Positions 8,225 through 17,533 of a stretch of DNA of 64,000 nt are shown in pieces; the stretch's first letter is position 1, and the number at the start of each line of letters is the position of its first letter. Source of the stretch: an uncultured Sphingomonas sp. (GTDB taxonomy: Bacteria > Pseudomonadota > Alphaproteobacteria > Sphingomonadales > Sphingomonadaceae); contig CAJYIX010000020.1 in the NCBI GenBank assembly GCA_913775315.1, positions 124,001-188,000 on the forward strand, given 5' to 3'. Below the pieces are notes generated by a model. The model was not told where the DNA came from and searched no databases. It saw only the letters and a program-made list of their open reading frames with translations. The position numbers and the translations under genes are program-made.

Positions 8225-10108
8225 TCATCCGAACAGCCGCCCCACGCTCCGCTCCAGCATCAGCAGCTGCCACAGCGTCCGGCCGTGATCCGCGCGCCCG
8301 CTGCGATGCTCGCTCGCCAGCGTTTCGATCGCCGCCGGCTCAAACCATGACGCAAGGATCGGGGAGCGGGCCAGCGCGGCCGCCTCCCCCGCCAGCGGCC
8401 CTCGGAACCAGGCGCTGACCGGGGTCACGAAGCCCATCTTGGGGCGATAGAGGATGTCGCGCGGCAGGTACGGCTCCATCGCCTTCTTCATCAGCCATTT
8501 GCCCTGCCCCGCCCTGATCCGCATCGCGGGCGGCAGCGTCGCGGCGAACTCGATCAGGCGGTGGTCGAGCAGCGGCTCGCGCGCTTCCAGGCTGACGGCC
8601 ATGCTGGTGCGGTCGATCTTGGTCAAAATATCGCCGGGCAACCAGTGCTTGACATCGGCATATTGCGCGGCATCGAGCGCGTCGCGGCCGGGCGCGGTCT
8701 TCATCGTCCGCCAGTAGCGGACTTCTGCGGCATGATCGCCGAGCGCGCGCATCATCGCATCGGTATAGAGCCGCGCGCGAAGCTCGGGCCGGGTGACGCC
8801 CACCCCCTTGGCATAGGCGGCCGCGCCGTCCTCGGCGAGCGCCAGCAGCGTCGTCTTGGCGCGCAGCGGCCGGGGGGCCCAGTCGGCCTTCGGATAGACT
8901 GCGCCCAGCGCCCCCGCCGCTCGGCGCAGCGGGCCGGGCAGCAGCCCCCTCACCCGCTCCTCGCCCTTATGGAAGCGATAGCGGCGGTATCCCGCCATCG
9001 CCTCGTCCGCGCCGTCGCCCGACAGCGCGACCGTCACCTCGCCGCGCGCCAGTTCGCACACGCGATAGGTGGCGAGCGCGGAGGCATCGCCGAACGGCTC
9101 ATCGAACGCGGCGACCAGCGTGTCGATCAGCGCGAAGTCGTCGGCGGCGACCACCCGCTCGCGGTGGTCGGTGGCGAAGCGGCGGGCGATGGTGGTGGCG
9201 TACGAACGCTCGTCATGCCCCGCCTCGTCGAAGCCGATCGTGCAGGTCTTGACCGCGTGCTTCGACACCTCCGCCATCAGCGCGACGACGGCCGAGCTGT
9301 CGACCCCGCCCGACAGGAACGCGCCGAGCGGCACGTCGGCGATCATGCGGCTGCGCACGCCGCTACGCAGATGCTCGGTCAGTTCGGCGGCGAGGTCGGC
9401 GGCGCTGCCCTTGGCGCGTTTCGAGAAGTCGACGTCCCACCATTGGCGGGGTGGCGGCACGGGCTTGCCGCGCTCGATCAAGAGGAAATGGCCGGCGGGC
9501 AGCTTCCTTACCCCCGCAACGATGCAGGCGTCGTCGGGGACGTAGCCGAGGCCCATGAAATCCTCGATCGCGGTCGCGTCGAGGTCGCGCCGGACGAGCG
9601 GATGCGCGAGCAGGCCCTTCAATTCGCTGGCAAAGGCGAGTCCCCCGTCGGCGATCTCCACATAATGGAGCGGCTTAACCCCCATCCGGTCGCGGGCGAG
9701 GAACAGCGACTGCGTCCGCGCATCGTGGATGGCGAAGGCGAACATGCCGTTAAGGCGCGGCAGCAGGTCCGGCCCCCAGGCGCGCCAGCCGTGCAGCAGC
9801 ACCTCGGTATCGCCCGCCGTCCTGAACCGTGCACCCTTGGCCACAAGTTCGGCGCGGACCTCGGCGAAGTTGTAGATCTCGCCATTATAGGTGACGGTGA
9901 TGTCGCCGTCGTCGGTCGCCATCGGCTGACGCCCGCCGGCCAGGTCGATGATCGACAGGCGGCGATGGCCGAAGCCGACGCCCGGCGCGGTCCAGATGCC
10001 CGACCCGTCCGGACCGCGATGCGCCAACGCGTCGCACATCGCGGCGATGCGGCCGGGTTCGACGGGCTTGGGCGTGCCGGGGTAGAACAGCCCCGCGATG
10101 CCGCACAT
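8225..10108 (-). CDS. XrtA/PEP-CTERM system amidotransferase (asparagine synthase-like)
   Basis: A 627-residue glutamine-hydrolysing enzyme of the asparagine synthase superfamily, the subtype that accompanies XrtA exosortase loci. Cys2 of MCGIAGLF is the glutaminase nucleophile. Residues about 1-210 form the class II glutamine amidotransferase domain (AHRGPDGSG, TYNGEIYNF). The synthetase half carries the PP-loop SGGVDSSAVVAL and an LSGDGADEAMAGYRRYRFHKG motif. It presumably amidates a sugar or peptide substrate during polysaccharide assembly; the acceptor is unknown. Last gene of the operon, 3 bp after xrtA. Confidence 0.92.
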   Translation of the reverse strand: MCGIAGLFYPGTPKPVEPGRIAAMCDALAHRGPDGSGIWTAPGVGFGHRRLSIIDLAGGRQPMATDDGDITVTYNGEIYNFAEVRAELVAKGARFRTAGDTEVLLHGWRAWGPDLLPRLNGMFAFAIHDARTQSLFLARDRMGVKPLHYVEIADGGLAFASELKGLLAHPLVRRDLDATAIEDFMGLGYVPDDACIVAGVRKLPAGHFLLIERGKPVPPPRQWWDVDFSKRAKGSAADLAAELTEHLRSGVRSRMIADVPLGAFLSGGVDSSAVVALMAEVSKHAVKTCTIGFDEAGHDERSYATTIARRFATDHRERVVAADDFALIDTLVAAFDEPFGDASALATYRVCELARGEVTVALSGDGADEAMAGYRRYRFHKGEERVRGLLPGPLRRAAGALGAVYPKADWAPRPLRAKTTLLALAEDGAAAYAKGVGVTRPELRARLYTDAMMRALGDHAAEVRYWRTMKTAPGRDALDAAQYADVKHWLPGDILTKIDRTSMAVSLEAREPLLDHRLIEFAATLPPAMRIRAGQGKWLMKKAMEPYLPRDILYRPKMGFVTPVSAWFRGPLAGEAAALARSPILASWFEPAAIETLASEHRSGRADHGRTLWQLLMLERSVGRLFG

Positions 10109-10111
10109 AGC

Positions 10112-11635
10112 CTAGCGACGCCCGGCGGCTTGGTCGGCCAAGGCCTCGATCGAACCCAGCGAGGCGACGAACCGCTCGATCACCCTGCGCGTGTCGGTCG
10201 ACCCCTGCTTCTCGGCCGATACCAGCACCGCGACCGCGGCCTGGTCGCCCCCCGTCAATTTCACGCGCAACGTCTCCAGCTTCACCCGCTTGGGGTCGCC
10301 AGTCAGGATAGAGCCGATGCGCAGCCACGTCACCACTTCGCGCTCGACCGGCCCGGCATGGACGATCCGCATCGCCGCGCCGCCGTCCAGCGGGGCGAGA
10401 TCGGCGACGCGCAGCCAGGGGCCGTGCTCGACGATCGGGCCGATGTCGAAGCCGACGATCTCCTTGCCCTCGCGCTGGCTCGCCTGCACCGCGATGGCGA
10501 GGTCGACGGTCGCACCCGACGCATCGGCATAGCGACCGATCAGGAAATGGTCCGCGCCGGGATAGCTCGGCGTCCAAGGCGCGAGCGGGTCGATCGGCAC
10601 GCGCCGCCACCCGGGCACCTGCGGCAGCTCGATCCGCGCCGGCAGCGCGGCGGTCCGCGCATCGACGGCATGCGCCCAGCCCGCCGCCGCGACCGCGATG
10701 CCGAGCGATGCTCCGGCGACCGGCAACAGCGCGGCGGCGAGGCGCGGCGCTGCCTGCAATCGCGCGGGATCGAACCACGGCGCATCGGCCTCCCGATCAA
10801 ACCACGGCCAGGCAAGCGCGAGGACGGCGGCCATCACGACGCCGAAGAAGATCCAGCCATAGACGATATGGTCGAACCCCGTCGCCGCCTCGAGCGAAGT
10901 CAGGTGCGCGGCATAGATCGTGCCCCACGCCCGCACGCCGTTGGCCAGCACCGGCGCCGCCAGCGCGAACGCCACGAACGCGATCCGCCGCGGCCACGTC
11001 CTGAAGCAGACATTCGCTGCCAGTATGGCAAAGGCGAGCATCGCAAGGACGAAGCGCGCGCCGGAGCACTCCTCCGCCACCTCGAACACCCCGTCGGGGG
11101 TGACGATCAGCACGCCGTCATAGGCGGCGGGCACGCCGGTCAGATGGAGGAGCGGCATCACCTGTCGCACCGTCAGGTCCTGGAGCGGCGCCTCGATCGA
11201 CTGGCCGAAGGGGACGAGGAAGAACAGCCATGCGAGCGGAAAGGCGAGCGCGCGGGCGATGCCCGGGCCGAGGATGGCGATCACGCTCCCCTGTGCCATG
11301 ACGACGAGGCCGAGGTGCCGCAGCACCGCCACCCCCGCCGCCGCACCGATCAGCCAGCACAGCGCCCCGCCGCCTACGACCACCAGCCCCGGCCACCAGC
11401 CGGTCGGCGCAAGGTCCGCCAGCCCCTCGCGCCGCTGCCACACCAGCCAGCCGAAGATGGGCAGGACGAGCAGGCAGTGGCCGAAGGTTTCAGAATGCCA
11501 GTAGATGCCGACGAGATCGGCCACGTCGCGGTGAAAGAGCAGCGCGAGTCCGAGCAAGACGAGGCCAAGCAGCATCCCGTGCCGCCGCCACCCGGCATCG
11601 AACAACACCGGCCGCGCGATCGCCGCGGCGGTCAT
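10112..11635 (-). CDS. xrtA: Exosortase A fused to an EpsI domain
   Basis: A 507-residue membrane protein. The start at 11635 overlaps the glycosyltransferase stop as ATGA. Residues 1-280 hold about eight helices and the exosortase active-site set: Cys190 (in EECSGAR), Arg235 (in NGVRAW) and His256 (in FDHIVYG). From about residue 310 a periplasmic EpsI-type domain follows (PGWRRVPIDPLAPWTPSYPGAD). Exosortases cleave PEP-CTERM sorting signals and hand proteins to the cell surface, usually alongside exopolysaccharide. No PEP-CTERM substrate is encoded in this window, so the clients lie elsewhere. Confidence 0.95.
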   Translation of the reverse strand: MTAAAIARPVLFDAGWRRHGMLLGLVLLGLALLFHRDVADLVGIYWHSETFGHCLLVLPIFGWLVWQRREGLADLAPTGWWPGLVVVGGGALCWLIGAAAGVAVLRHLGLVVMAQGSVIAILGPGIARALAFPLAWLFFLVPFGQSIEAPLQDLTVRQVMPLLHLTGVPAAYDGVLIVTPDGVFEVAEECSGARFVLAMLAFAILAANVCFRTWPRRIAFVAFALAAPVLANGVRAWGTIYAAHLTSLEAATGFDHIVYGWIFFGVVMAAVLALAWPWFDREADAPWFDPARLQAAPRLAAALLPVAGASLGIAVAAAGWAHAVDARTAALPARIELPQVPGWRRVPIDPLAPWTPSYPGADHFLIGRYADASGATVDLAIAVQASQREGKEIVGFDIGPIVEHGPWLRVADLAPLDGGAAMRIVHAGPVEREVVTWLRIGSILTGDPKRVKLETLRVKLTGGDQAAVAVLVSAEKQGSTDTRRVIERFVASLGSIEALADQAAGRR

Positions 11636-12828
11636 GCCGCTACTCGCCTTTCGACCGGCCGGTCGAGGATCGCGTCGAGCGCGGCGAGGCGCGCGGCCCA
11701 GCCATAACGGTCCTCGACACAGGCGCGCGCCGCCCTGCCCTGCGCCTCGGCCGCGTCGCGGTCGGCAAGCAGCGCGGCGATCCGGTCGGCGAAGGCGTCG
11801 GCATCGGCGGCGACGGACAGCGTGCCGCGATGTTCGATCCCCTCGGCCGCGACCGTGGAGGCGACGATCGGGCGTGCCATCGCCATCGCCTCCAGCACCT
11901 TGTTCTGCACGCCCCGCGCGGTCAGCAATGGCGCAACGGCGAGCGGCGCGGCGGCGAGCCAGGGGCGCACGTCGGCGACCTCTCCGGTCACGCATATCCG
12001 TGGGCCGGCGAGTGCCTGGATTGTTTTGGTCGGGGCGCGGCCGACGATGTTGAAGGGCAGGTCGATACCCCGTCGGGCAAGGCGGGGCATCACCTCGCCC
12101 GCGAACCAGCAGGCCGCCTCGACATTCGGCGCGTAATCCATCTGGCCGGTGAAGGTCAGGCCCGGCGTCGCCGCGCCGCGGTCGAACGCGGCTTCGGGAT
12201 CGAAGAAGGCGGTGTCGATACCGTTCTCCACGACCGACACGCGGGGTGCCGGGCCGCCGGCGCTGAACAGCGCGGCTTCGGCTTCGCTGACGAACAGGCT
12301 GGCATCGACGCGCGCGGCCACCTCATGCTCGAACGCGCCCAACAGCCGCGCCTCCCGCGCCATCACCCAGCCCATCGGCGGGCCGGCGGTTTCGGCATAG
12401 GAGGCGAACTTGGCGCTGTCGACGTCGCAGAAATCCATGACGACGCGCGTTTCGGTCGCGGCGGGCAGATACTGCGCCATCTGGCCCGAAAAGACGAAGA
12501 TCGTGTCGATCCCCCCACGCGCCAGCAATTCGCGCACCCGCATCGCGACGTCGGTGTCGGCGAAGGCGGTGAGCGAGACCGGCTGCCCGCTCGCCAGCGC
12601 CTCAAGCCCCGCGCGCCATTGCGGCTTGCCCCGCCAGGCAACGTGGTGGCTGGCGCAAACCGCGCCCAGAACCGCGTCGTGATGCAGATCACGCGGTTCG
12701 TCGGCGAACGTCACGAGATGCACCGGGCCTCTGGCGGCCAGATGCTTGAGCAGGTGCCAGCCGCGGATCTTGTCGCCACGATCGGGGGGATAGGGCATCC
12801 GATGCGCAAGGAACAGCGTCGCGCCCAT
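11632..12828 (-). CDS. XrtA-associated glycosyltransferase (TIGR03087-type, GT4 fold)
   Basis: A 398-residue GT-B glycosyltransferase. The N-terminal LAHRMPYPPDRGDKIRGWHLL and the C-terminal donor-binding region (GLTFTGQMDYAPNVEAACWF; PLLTARGVQNKVLEAMAMARPIVAS) are typical of the sugar transferase subtype linked to PEP-CTERM/EpsH1 loci. It is the only sugar transferase in this operon. Its ATG shares one base with the stop of the FemAB gene (TGATG), so translation is probably coupled. Donor and acceptor sugars cannot be inferred. Confidence 0.93.
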   Translation of the reverse strand: MGATLFLAHRMPYPPDRGDKIRGWHLLKHLAARGPVHLVTFADEPRDLHHDAVLGAVCASHHVAWRGKPQWRAGLEALASGQPVSLTAFADTDVAMRVRELLARGGIDTIFVFSGQMAQYLPAATETRVVMDFCDVDSAKFASYAETAGPPMGWVMAREARLLGAFEHEVAARVDASLFVSEAEAALFSAGGPAPRVSVVENGIDTAFFDPEAAFDRGAATPGLTFTGQMDYAPNVEAACWFAGEVMPRLARRGIDLPFNIVGRAPTKTIQALAGPRICVTGEVADVRPWLAAAPLAVAPLLTARGVQNKVLEAMAMARPIVASTVAAEGIEHRGTLSVAADADAFADRIAALLADRDAAEAQGRAARACVEDRYGWAARLAALDAILDRPVERRVAA

Positions 12829-13898
12829 CACCCCAGCCCGCGTGCGATCCACGGCCCGATCAGATTGGCGATGGGCAGCGGCAGCTTCTTCCAAAGCTCG
12901 GTCTTGCGCGCATATTTGGGGTCGAGCGGGTTGACCGTGCGCGGTGCGGCACCATCGAGCGTGCGGCGCCAATAGCCGAGCGGGCGCGCGGGGTAGCCGA
13001 AATTCTTCTTGAATGCCGCCGGCCCCGTCCCCGCCTTCGACCGGCCAAGGTCGAGGCGCTTGCACCCCCGGTCCAACGCGTGACAGGCATAGGCGTAGAA
13101 CATGCGCTCGTTGCCGCGCAGTTCGCGCGCCTCGCGCACGCCGCCGCCCCAGAAGGGATACATCGTCCCCTTCCAGTAGAGGCTGAGCGTCGAGGAGATC
13201 GGCCGCTCCCCCTGCCACACGGTCAAGATATCCGCGCGCGCGCCCATCTCGGCGAGGATTGCGCGGAACAGCGCGCGCGGGAAGATCGGCGTGCCGAGGT
13301 TGCGAACCGATTCCGAATAGACACGGTAGTGCGCTGCCAGATCCTTCGCCCCGCGCCCCGTCGTCACGGTCAGGTCGTTGGCGAACGCCTTTCGCACCTC
13401 GGCGCGCTGGCGCTTCGGGATCGCCAGAAGCTCGCTTTCGTGATCGGCGGTCAGGTCGCGCGCGAAGTCGAGATAGGTTGCGTCGTCGAAGTGCCACCCC
13501 TCCCCCGACACGCGCCCGCCGCGCAGCTCGAAGGTCGGCGTGCCCAGCCGCTGCGCCAGTGCCCAGCCCGCCTCCTCCAGCGTGGCGTGCGTGGTGTCGT
13601 CATCGGCGAGAATCCCGCCCTCGACCCCGAACCCGACTGACGTCAGCGAGCGGCCGACGACGGGCGAGCGGATGTCGATCAGCGGCAGAACGCCCGCGAC
13701 GATCCCGCCGCGCTCGGCGATCAGGTAATGCGGACGCTGGCCGCAGCCGCGCCGGATCGCGCGGCTCCAACCCGGCAGGTGGAACGGCGTCGCTTCGCCC
13801 GCATCGGCGAGGAACGCCTCGATCGCGGCGCCGTCGCGCGGGTCGGAAAGATCGGCTTCGCGGATCGTCGCGGCGGGGGGCACAAAGGGGGCGTTCAC
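12828..13898 (-). CDS. XrtA/PEP-CTERM-associated FemAB-like protein
   Basis: A 356-residue protein of the FemAB/GNAT-like family that accompanies exosortase A. It has two acyltransferase-like halves: ATPFHLPGWSRAIRRGCGQRPHYLI near residue 40, and the later GTPIFPRALFRAIL and LDLGRSKAGTGPAAFKKNFG. FemAB relatives add amino acids from aminoacyl-tRNA to peptidoglycan bridges. Here the acceptor could be a polysaccharide or surface peptide, which is inference only. It overlaps the deacetylase upstream by four bases and the glycosyltransferase downstream by one. Confidence 0.92.
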   Translation of the reverse strand: MNAPFVPPAATIREADLSDPRDGAAIEAFLADAGEATPFHLPGWSRAIRRGCGQRPHYLIAERGGIVAGVLPLIDIRSPVVGRSLTSVGFGVEGGILADDDTTHATLEEAGWALAQRLGTPTFELRGGRVSGEGWHFDDATYLDFARDLTADHESELLAIPKRQRAEVRKAFANDLTVTTGRGAKDLAAHYRVYSESVRNLGTPIFPRALFRAILAEMGARADILTVWQGERPISSTLSLYWKGTMYPFWGGGVREARELRGNERMFYAYACHALDRGCKRLDLGRSKAGTGPAAFKKNFGYPARPLGYWRRTLDGAAPRTVNPLDPKYARKTELWKKLPLPIANLIGPWIARGLG

Positions 13899-14764
13899 GC
13901 GAGCGCCGCCGCGGCGCGCGCGGCAACCGCATCGGCGCGGCCCCAGGCATGATTGCCCGCCAGACGCTTCAGCTTGCCCGCCATCGCGCCCAGCCGGCTG
14001 TAATGGCGGATGCGCGACTTCAATGGCGCATTGCGGACGCGCGGCTGGCCGGGATCGATTTCCCAGGGATGGAAATAGAAGATCGCCGGATCGCCCGCGG
14101 CATTCGCGCGCACGATCGCCTTTTCGACGACACTCGACGGCAGCAGGCGGAAGAAGCCGCCGCCCGCGGTCACTTCGCGGCCCAGCACCGTCGCGACGGT
14201 CACCGGCAGCTCGACCAGCGGGCTGTCGGCAAGCGGGCGAAACCCCCGGCGCGGCGCGTCCGGCCAGCCATAATGATCGTGCGCCAGCGGCGCGATCGAC
14301 GAGGAATAGGCATAGCCCGCCTCCGCCAGCACCGCATGCGCCCAGGGCGTGCGCGCATCGAACGAGAAGCTCGGCGCGCGATAGCCCGTCACCGCCTGCC
14401 CGCCCGCATCCTCCAGCGCCGCGCGCGCGCGGGCGAGGTCGGCGCGGAATGCTTCGGGCGTCATGGTGAACACACGGTCGTGATCCCAGCCGTGGCTGGC
14501 GATTTCGTGCCCAGCCTCTGCGATCCGGCGGATCAGCTTGGGGTAGTGATGCGCGACCCAGCCCAGGGTGAAGAATGTCGCCCGCACCGCCGCCGCCTCA
14601 AACAGCGCGAGTACGGCGTCGGTGTTCGCCTCCACCCTGTGCTGAAGCTGCGGCCAATGGGCCTTGTCGATCACGCGTTCGAACGCGCCGACCTGAAACC
14701 AGTCCTCGACATCGACAGACATGACGTTGATCGGCCCGGCCCCGAGCGAGCGGTCGTGATACAT
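13895..14764 (-). CDS. XrtA-system polysaccharide deacetylase (NodB domain plus DUF3473)
   Basis: A 289-residue carbohydrate esterase. The NodB metal-dependent fold is indicated by NVMSVDVEDWFQVG (catalytic and metal Asp region, residues about 13-26), EIASHGWDHDRVF (the metal-binding His pair) and TGYRAPSFSFD. The C-terminal FYFHPWEIDPGQPR belongs to the DUF3473 extension of the PEP-CTERM subtype. It likely removes acetyl groups from the polymer made by this locus. There is no obvious signal peptide, so it may act on a cytoplasmic lipid-linked intermediate. Confidence 0.93.
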   Translation of the reverse strand: MYHDRSLGAGPINVMSVDVEDWFQVGAFERVIDKAHWPQLQHRVEANTDAVLALFEAAAVRATFFTLGWVAHHYPKLIRRIAEAGHEIASHGWDHDRVFTMTPEAFRADLARARAALEDAGGQAVTGYRAPSFSFDARTPWAHAVLAEAGYAYSSSIAPLAHDHYGWPDAPRRGFRPLADSPLVELPVTVATVLGREVTAGGGFFRLLPSSVVEKAIVRANAAGDPAIFYFHPWEIDPGQPRVRNAPLKSRIRHYSRLGAMAGKLKRLAGNHAWGRADAVAARAAAALA

Positions 14765-14780
14765 CTGAAGCCTATCCCGC

Positions 14781-15857
14781 TCAGGCGGCCGAACCGCGCA
14801 GCATCGCCTTTTCCGGCCGCGTGTCGTTTTCCACCCAGTCGACCAGCAGCGTCAAGACGCGGCGCAGCGCCGCATCCTGCGCCTCCAGCCGATCCTCGAG
14901 CTCGGCGACTCGGCGCTCCAGCATCCCCTCGGTCGGCGAAGGAGGCTGCGACGGCGGCGGGGGTGGTCCCTCGGGCCGGATCGGGCGCGCGGCGGCGGCG
15001 ACGTCGAGCGGGCGGACGACCGGCTCGGGCAGCGGCGCGGGCGGGGCCATGTCGGCATCGAGCTCGGCAGTCACGTCGTCGACATGCCGCGCCTCGAACC
15101 GCTCGACATTCTCGATCGCGCCGTGGAGCATCAGCCGCGCGGCCAGCTGGTTCAGCCGGCGCGGCACGCCGCCCGACCAGGTATGGAGCGCGGCGATCGC
15201 GCCCTCGTCGAACGATGGATTGCCCGTCCAGCCGACGACCGTCAGCCGGTGGGTCAGATAGGCCTCCACCTCCTCGACGCCCATCGGCTCGAGGTGGTGC
15301 ATCGCGATGACGCGCTGGCGCAGCTGCTCGAGACTGCCGGCACCGTGCAGGACGTGGCGGAACTCGGGCTGGCCGAGCAGGAAGATCTGGAGAAGCGGAT
15401 AGCCGCCCGCCTGGAAGTTGGAGAGCATGCGCAGCTCCTCCAGGCTCTGGACCGGCAGCGACTGCGCCTCGTCGACGATCAGCAGCGTCCGCTTGCCGCC
15501 GCGTGCGACCGAGTGCAGCGCGCGCTCGATCGCGCCCAGAAGCTGCGCCTTTGGCTGGTTCGCCGCGATGCCGAGGCCTGCGGCGACGAGGCCGAGCAGG
15601 TCGGCGGCGTCGACCTGGGTCGAGACGATGTGGATGACGTGCAGCCGCTCGCGGTCGATCCGGCCCATCAGGTGGCCGACCAGCGTCGTCTTGCCCGCGC
15701 CCGGATCGCCGGTGATGACGATGAAGCCCTCACCCTGCGCCAGGCCATAGCCGAGATACGCCATCGCCTTGCGATGCGTCGCGGTATCGAACCAGAAGCC
15801 CGGATCGGGCGTCAGCTGAAAGGGTCGTCCCGTCAGCCCGTAATGCGTGTCGTACAT
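14781..15857 (-). CDS. XrtA-associated AAA ATPase (TIGR03015-type)
   Basis: A 358-residue AAA-type ATPase. The start is MYDTHYGLTGRPFQL at 15857, the conserved N terminus of the family; the open frame upstream is spurious. Walker A is VITGDPGAGKTTLVGH (about residues 46-61) and Walker B is RTLLIVDEAQSL, followed by the sensor region. The family resembles ExeA/GspA. The C-terminal third is Pro-rich and ends in a short coiled coil (ERRVAELEDRLEAQDAALRR). It may energise or organise polysaccharide export; its mechanism is unknown. Confidence 0.92.
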   Translation of the reverse strand: MYDTHYGLTGRPFQLTPDPGFWFDTATHRKAMAYLGYGLAQGEGFIVITGDPGAGKTTLVGHLMGRIDRERLHVIHIVSTQVDAADLLGLVAAGLGIAANQPKAQLLGAIERALHSVARGGKRTLLIVDEAQSLPVQSLEELRMLSNFQAGGYPLLQIFLLGQPEFRHVLHGAGSLEQLRQRVIAMHHLEPMGVEEVEAYLTHRLTVVGWTGNPSFDEGAIAALHTWSGGVPRRLNQLAARLMLHGAIENVERFEARHVDDVTAELDADMAPPAPLPEPVVRPLDVAAAARPIRPEGPPPPPSQPPSPTEGMLERRVAELEDRLEAQDAALRRVLTLLVDWVENDTRPEKAMLRGSAA

Positions 15858-15868
15858 CGCCGCCCCCG

Positions 15869-17533
15869 TCAGAACCGATAGCCGAGGCCGATCAGCGCCT
15901 GTGCCACCACATCCGCGTCGCTCAGCGACTGGTCGGAGACATAGACACCCGCCGACGCAGTCGCGTCGAGCCGGCCCCAATTGTGATAATAGGCACCCGT
16001 CGCACCCGCGCCCTGCGTTTCGAACCCGCCCAGGCCACCGCGATACCAGTTGTAGAAGACGTCGCCCGTCACGCCCGAATTGCCATCGAGCTGGCGGCTG
16101 GCGAACGCCTGGACATAGGCGCTCTGGTCCTCGATGCCGCCGACGTCGATGCCCGGCGAATTGTCGGGTGAATAAAAGCGGCGATTGGCATAGCCCGCCC
16201 CCGCACCCAGCCGCAGCCGCCCCTTGGTCACGGCATAGACGCCGTCGATGCCGCGCGCGCGATAATTGGCGGTCGCGATCGACTGGAACACCGCGTTCAG
16301 ACAGCCGCCAGTCGCGCCGCCATTGGTGCCGAAGATGCAGCCGTTGTAATTGTTGCCCTGGCCGCCGAACGGATTGGTGAAGCTGGTCGGCAGCGCCGAC
16401 AGCCCGTCGCCGAGCTGGCGCCCGAAGCTCTGCACGCTGTCATAGATGGCGACCTGGATGCCGTCGGTCTCGTTCATCTGCCAGTTGAGGCTGCCGGTGC
16501 CGCTGAACGTGCCGTATCGCTCGCCCAGGTGCACCTCTAGCGTAGTGCGCGGGCTGGGCCGCCAGACGACGCCCGCGTCGTAGAACACGCCATCGATGTC
16601 ATACGCCAGCCGGCGGGGCGAGGCGGTGTCGGTCACATACCGCCCGTTGCGGTCGATGACGATATTGCCCTGTGCGTCGGTCAGCGCGTCGCGCTGGCTA
16701 AGCTGAATGCGCTCGTACCCGACGCCTGCGGTCAGCGCGAGCGTACCCGAGACCGGCAGCACTACGTCGCCGCGGCCGTAATAGCCCTCGTACCGCTGGT
16801 CGAGCTGGCCGGCATCCTCGCGCTCGTACATCCCCGACACGGTGAAGCCCACCGGCAGGTACGTATCGGCGCGTGTGCCCACGCTCGCGGTCACCATGTG
16901 GCTGAGCGAATCGTCGTAATAATCGAGCCGCGGTTCGCCGGGCAGCAGGCCGAGACCGCTGTCGGGCGTCTCGACCTTGGTATAGCCGATGCGATAAGCG
17001 GCGTTGACCGACAGCTGGTCGATCTGCCGCGCAAAGGTCGGGCCGCCATAGACGCCGTAGAGCTGGCTGATGTTGGCGACGTTGCCGCCGAGCAGGCCGG
17101 GCGCGGCACCGCGAATGTCGCTGCGCGCGCGCGTCGCGATGCCCGCGACTTCCAGCCCGAACCCGCCGCCCAATTGTGCATTGGCGACGCCAAGGCCGGT
17201 ATGGATGCTGGTGTCGTCGATCTGGTCGTCCCAGGCGAAGCGATGCTCGTAGCGATAGTTGACCTGCGCCTGCACGCGGCGCGTCTGGACGCTCGCGTCG
17301 ATGCCGGCTTGGAGCGTCGAATAGGTCAGCACGTCGTCGCCGTTGCTGAGGTCGGCGACGAGCACCTGGCTGACGTTGATGAAGGGCGACACGTCGACGC
17401 GCGGACGACCGGGGCCGGCGCCGCCCGTGGCGGGCAGCTGATCCGGGCCGCCGGGCGGCAGGTCCTGTGCCGCCGCCGGCACGGCAACGCCGCACGCCAG
17501 CGCCGTCGCGGCGAGAAGGGTCGCGCGCATCAC
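15869..17533 (-). CDS. XrtA-associated outer-membrane beta-barrel protein (TIGR03016-type)
   Basis: A 554-residue exported protein. It has a signal peptide (LLAATALACGVAVPAAA), a Pro/Gly linker, then alternating amphipathic strands ending in Phe (IGLGYRF), a typical outer-membrane barrel terminus. Two cysteines in GCIFGTNGGATGGCLN could form a surface-loop disulfide. This is the uncharacterised barrel found in PEP-CTERM/XrtA loci and may be the exit pore or a surface anchor for the polysaccharide. Its start overlaps the autokinase stop by ATGA. Confidence 0.9.
   Translation of the reverse strand: MMRATLLAATALACGVAVPAAAQDLPPGGPDQLPATGGAGPGRPRVDVSPFINVSQVLVADLSNGDDVLTYSTLQAGIDASVQTRRVQAQVNYRYEHRFAWDDQIDDTSIHTGLGVANAQLGGGFGLEVAGIATRARSDIRGAAPGLLGGNVANISQLYGVYGGPTFARQIDQLSVNAAYRIGYTKVETPDSGLGLLPGEPRLDYYDDSLSHMVTASVGTRADTYLPVGFTVSGMYEREDAGQLDQRYEGYYGRGDVVLPVSGTLALTAGVGYERIQLSQRDALTDAQGNIVIDRNGRYVTDTASPRRLAYDIDGVFYDAGVVWRPSPRTTLEVHLGERYGTFSGTGSLNWQMNETDGIQVAIYDSVQSFGRQLGDGLSALPTSFTNPFGGQGNNYNGCIFGTNGGATGGCLNAVFQSIATANYRARGIDGVYAVTKGRLRLGAGAGYANRRFYSPDNSPGIDVGGIEDQSAYVQAFASRQLDGNSGVTGDVFYNWYRGGLGGFETQGAGATGAYYHNWGRLDATASAGVYVSDQSLSDADVVAQALIGLGYRF

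Noticed and set aside
8561-11707. A 1048-codon + strand open frame opposite the amidotransferase and exosortase genes.
   Set aside because: Composition is dominated by Arg, His, Gly and Ala, it spans two clear minus-strand genes, and nothing in it matches a protein family.
11632-13497. A possible fusion of the glycosyltransferase with an N-terminal 200-residue extension.
   Set aside because: The extension is the FemAB gene in another frame; the family start MGATLFLAHRMPYPP lies at 12828.
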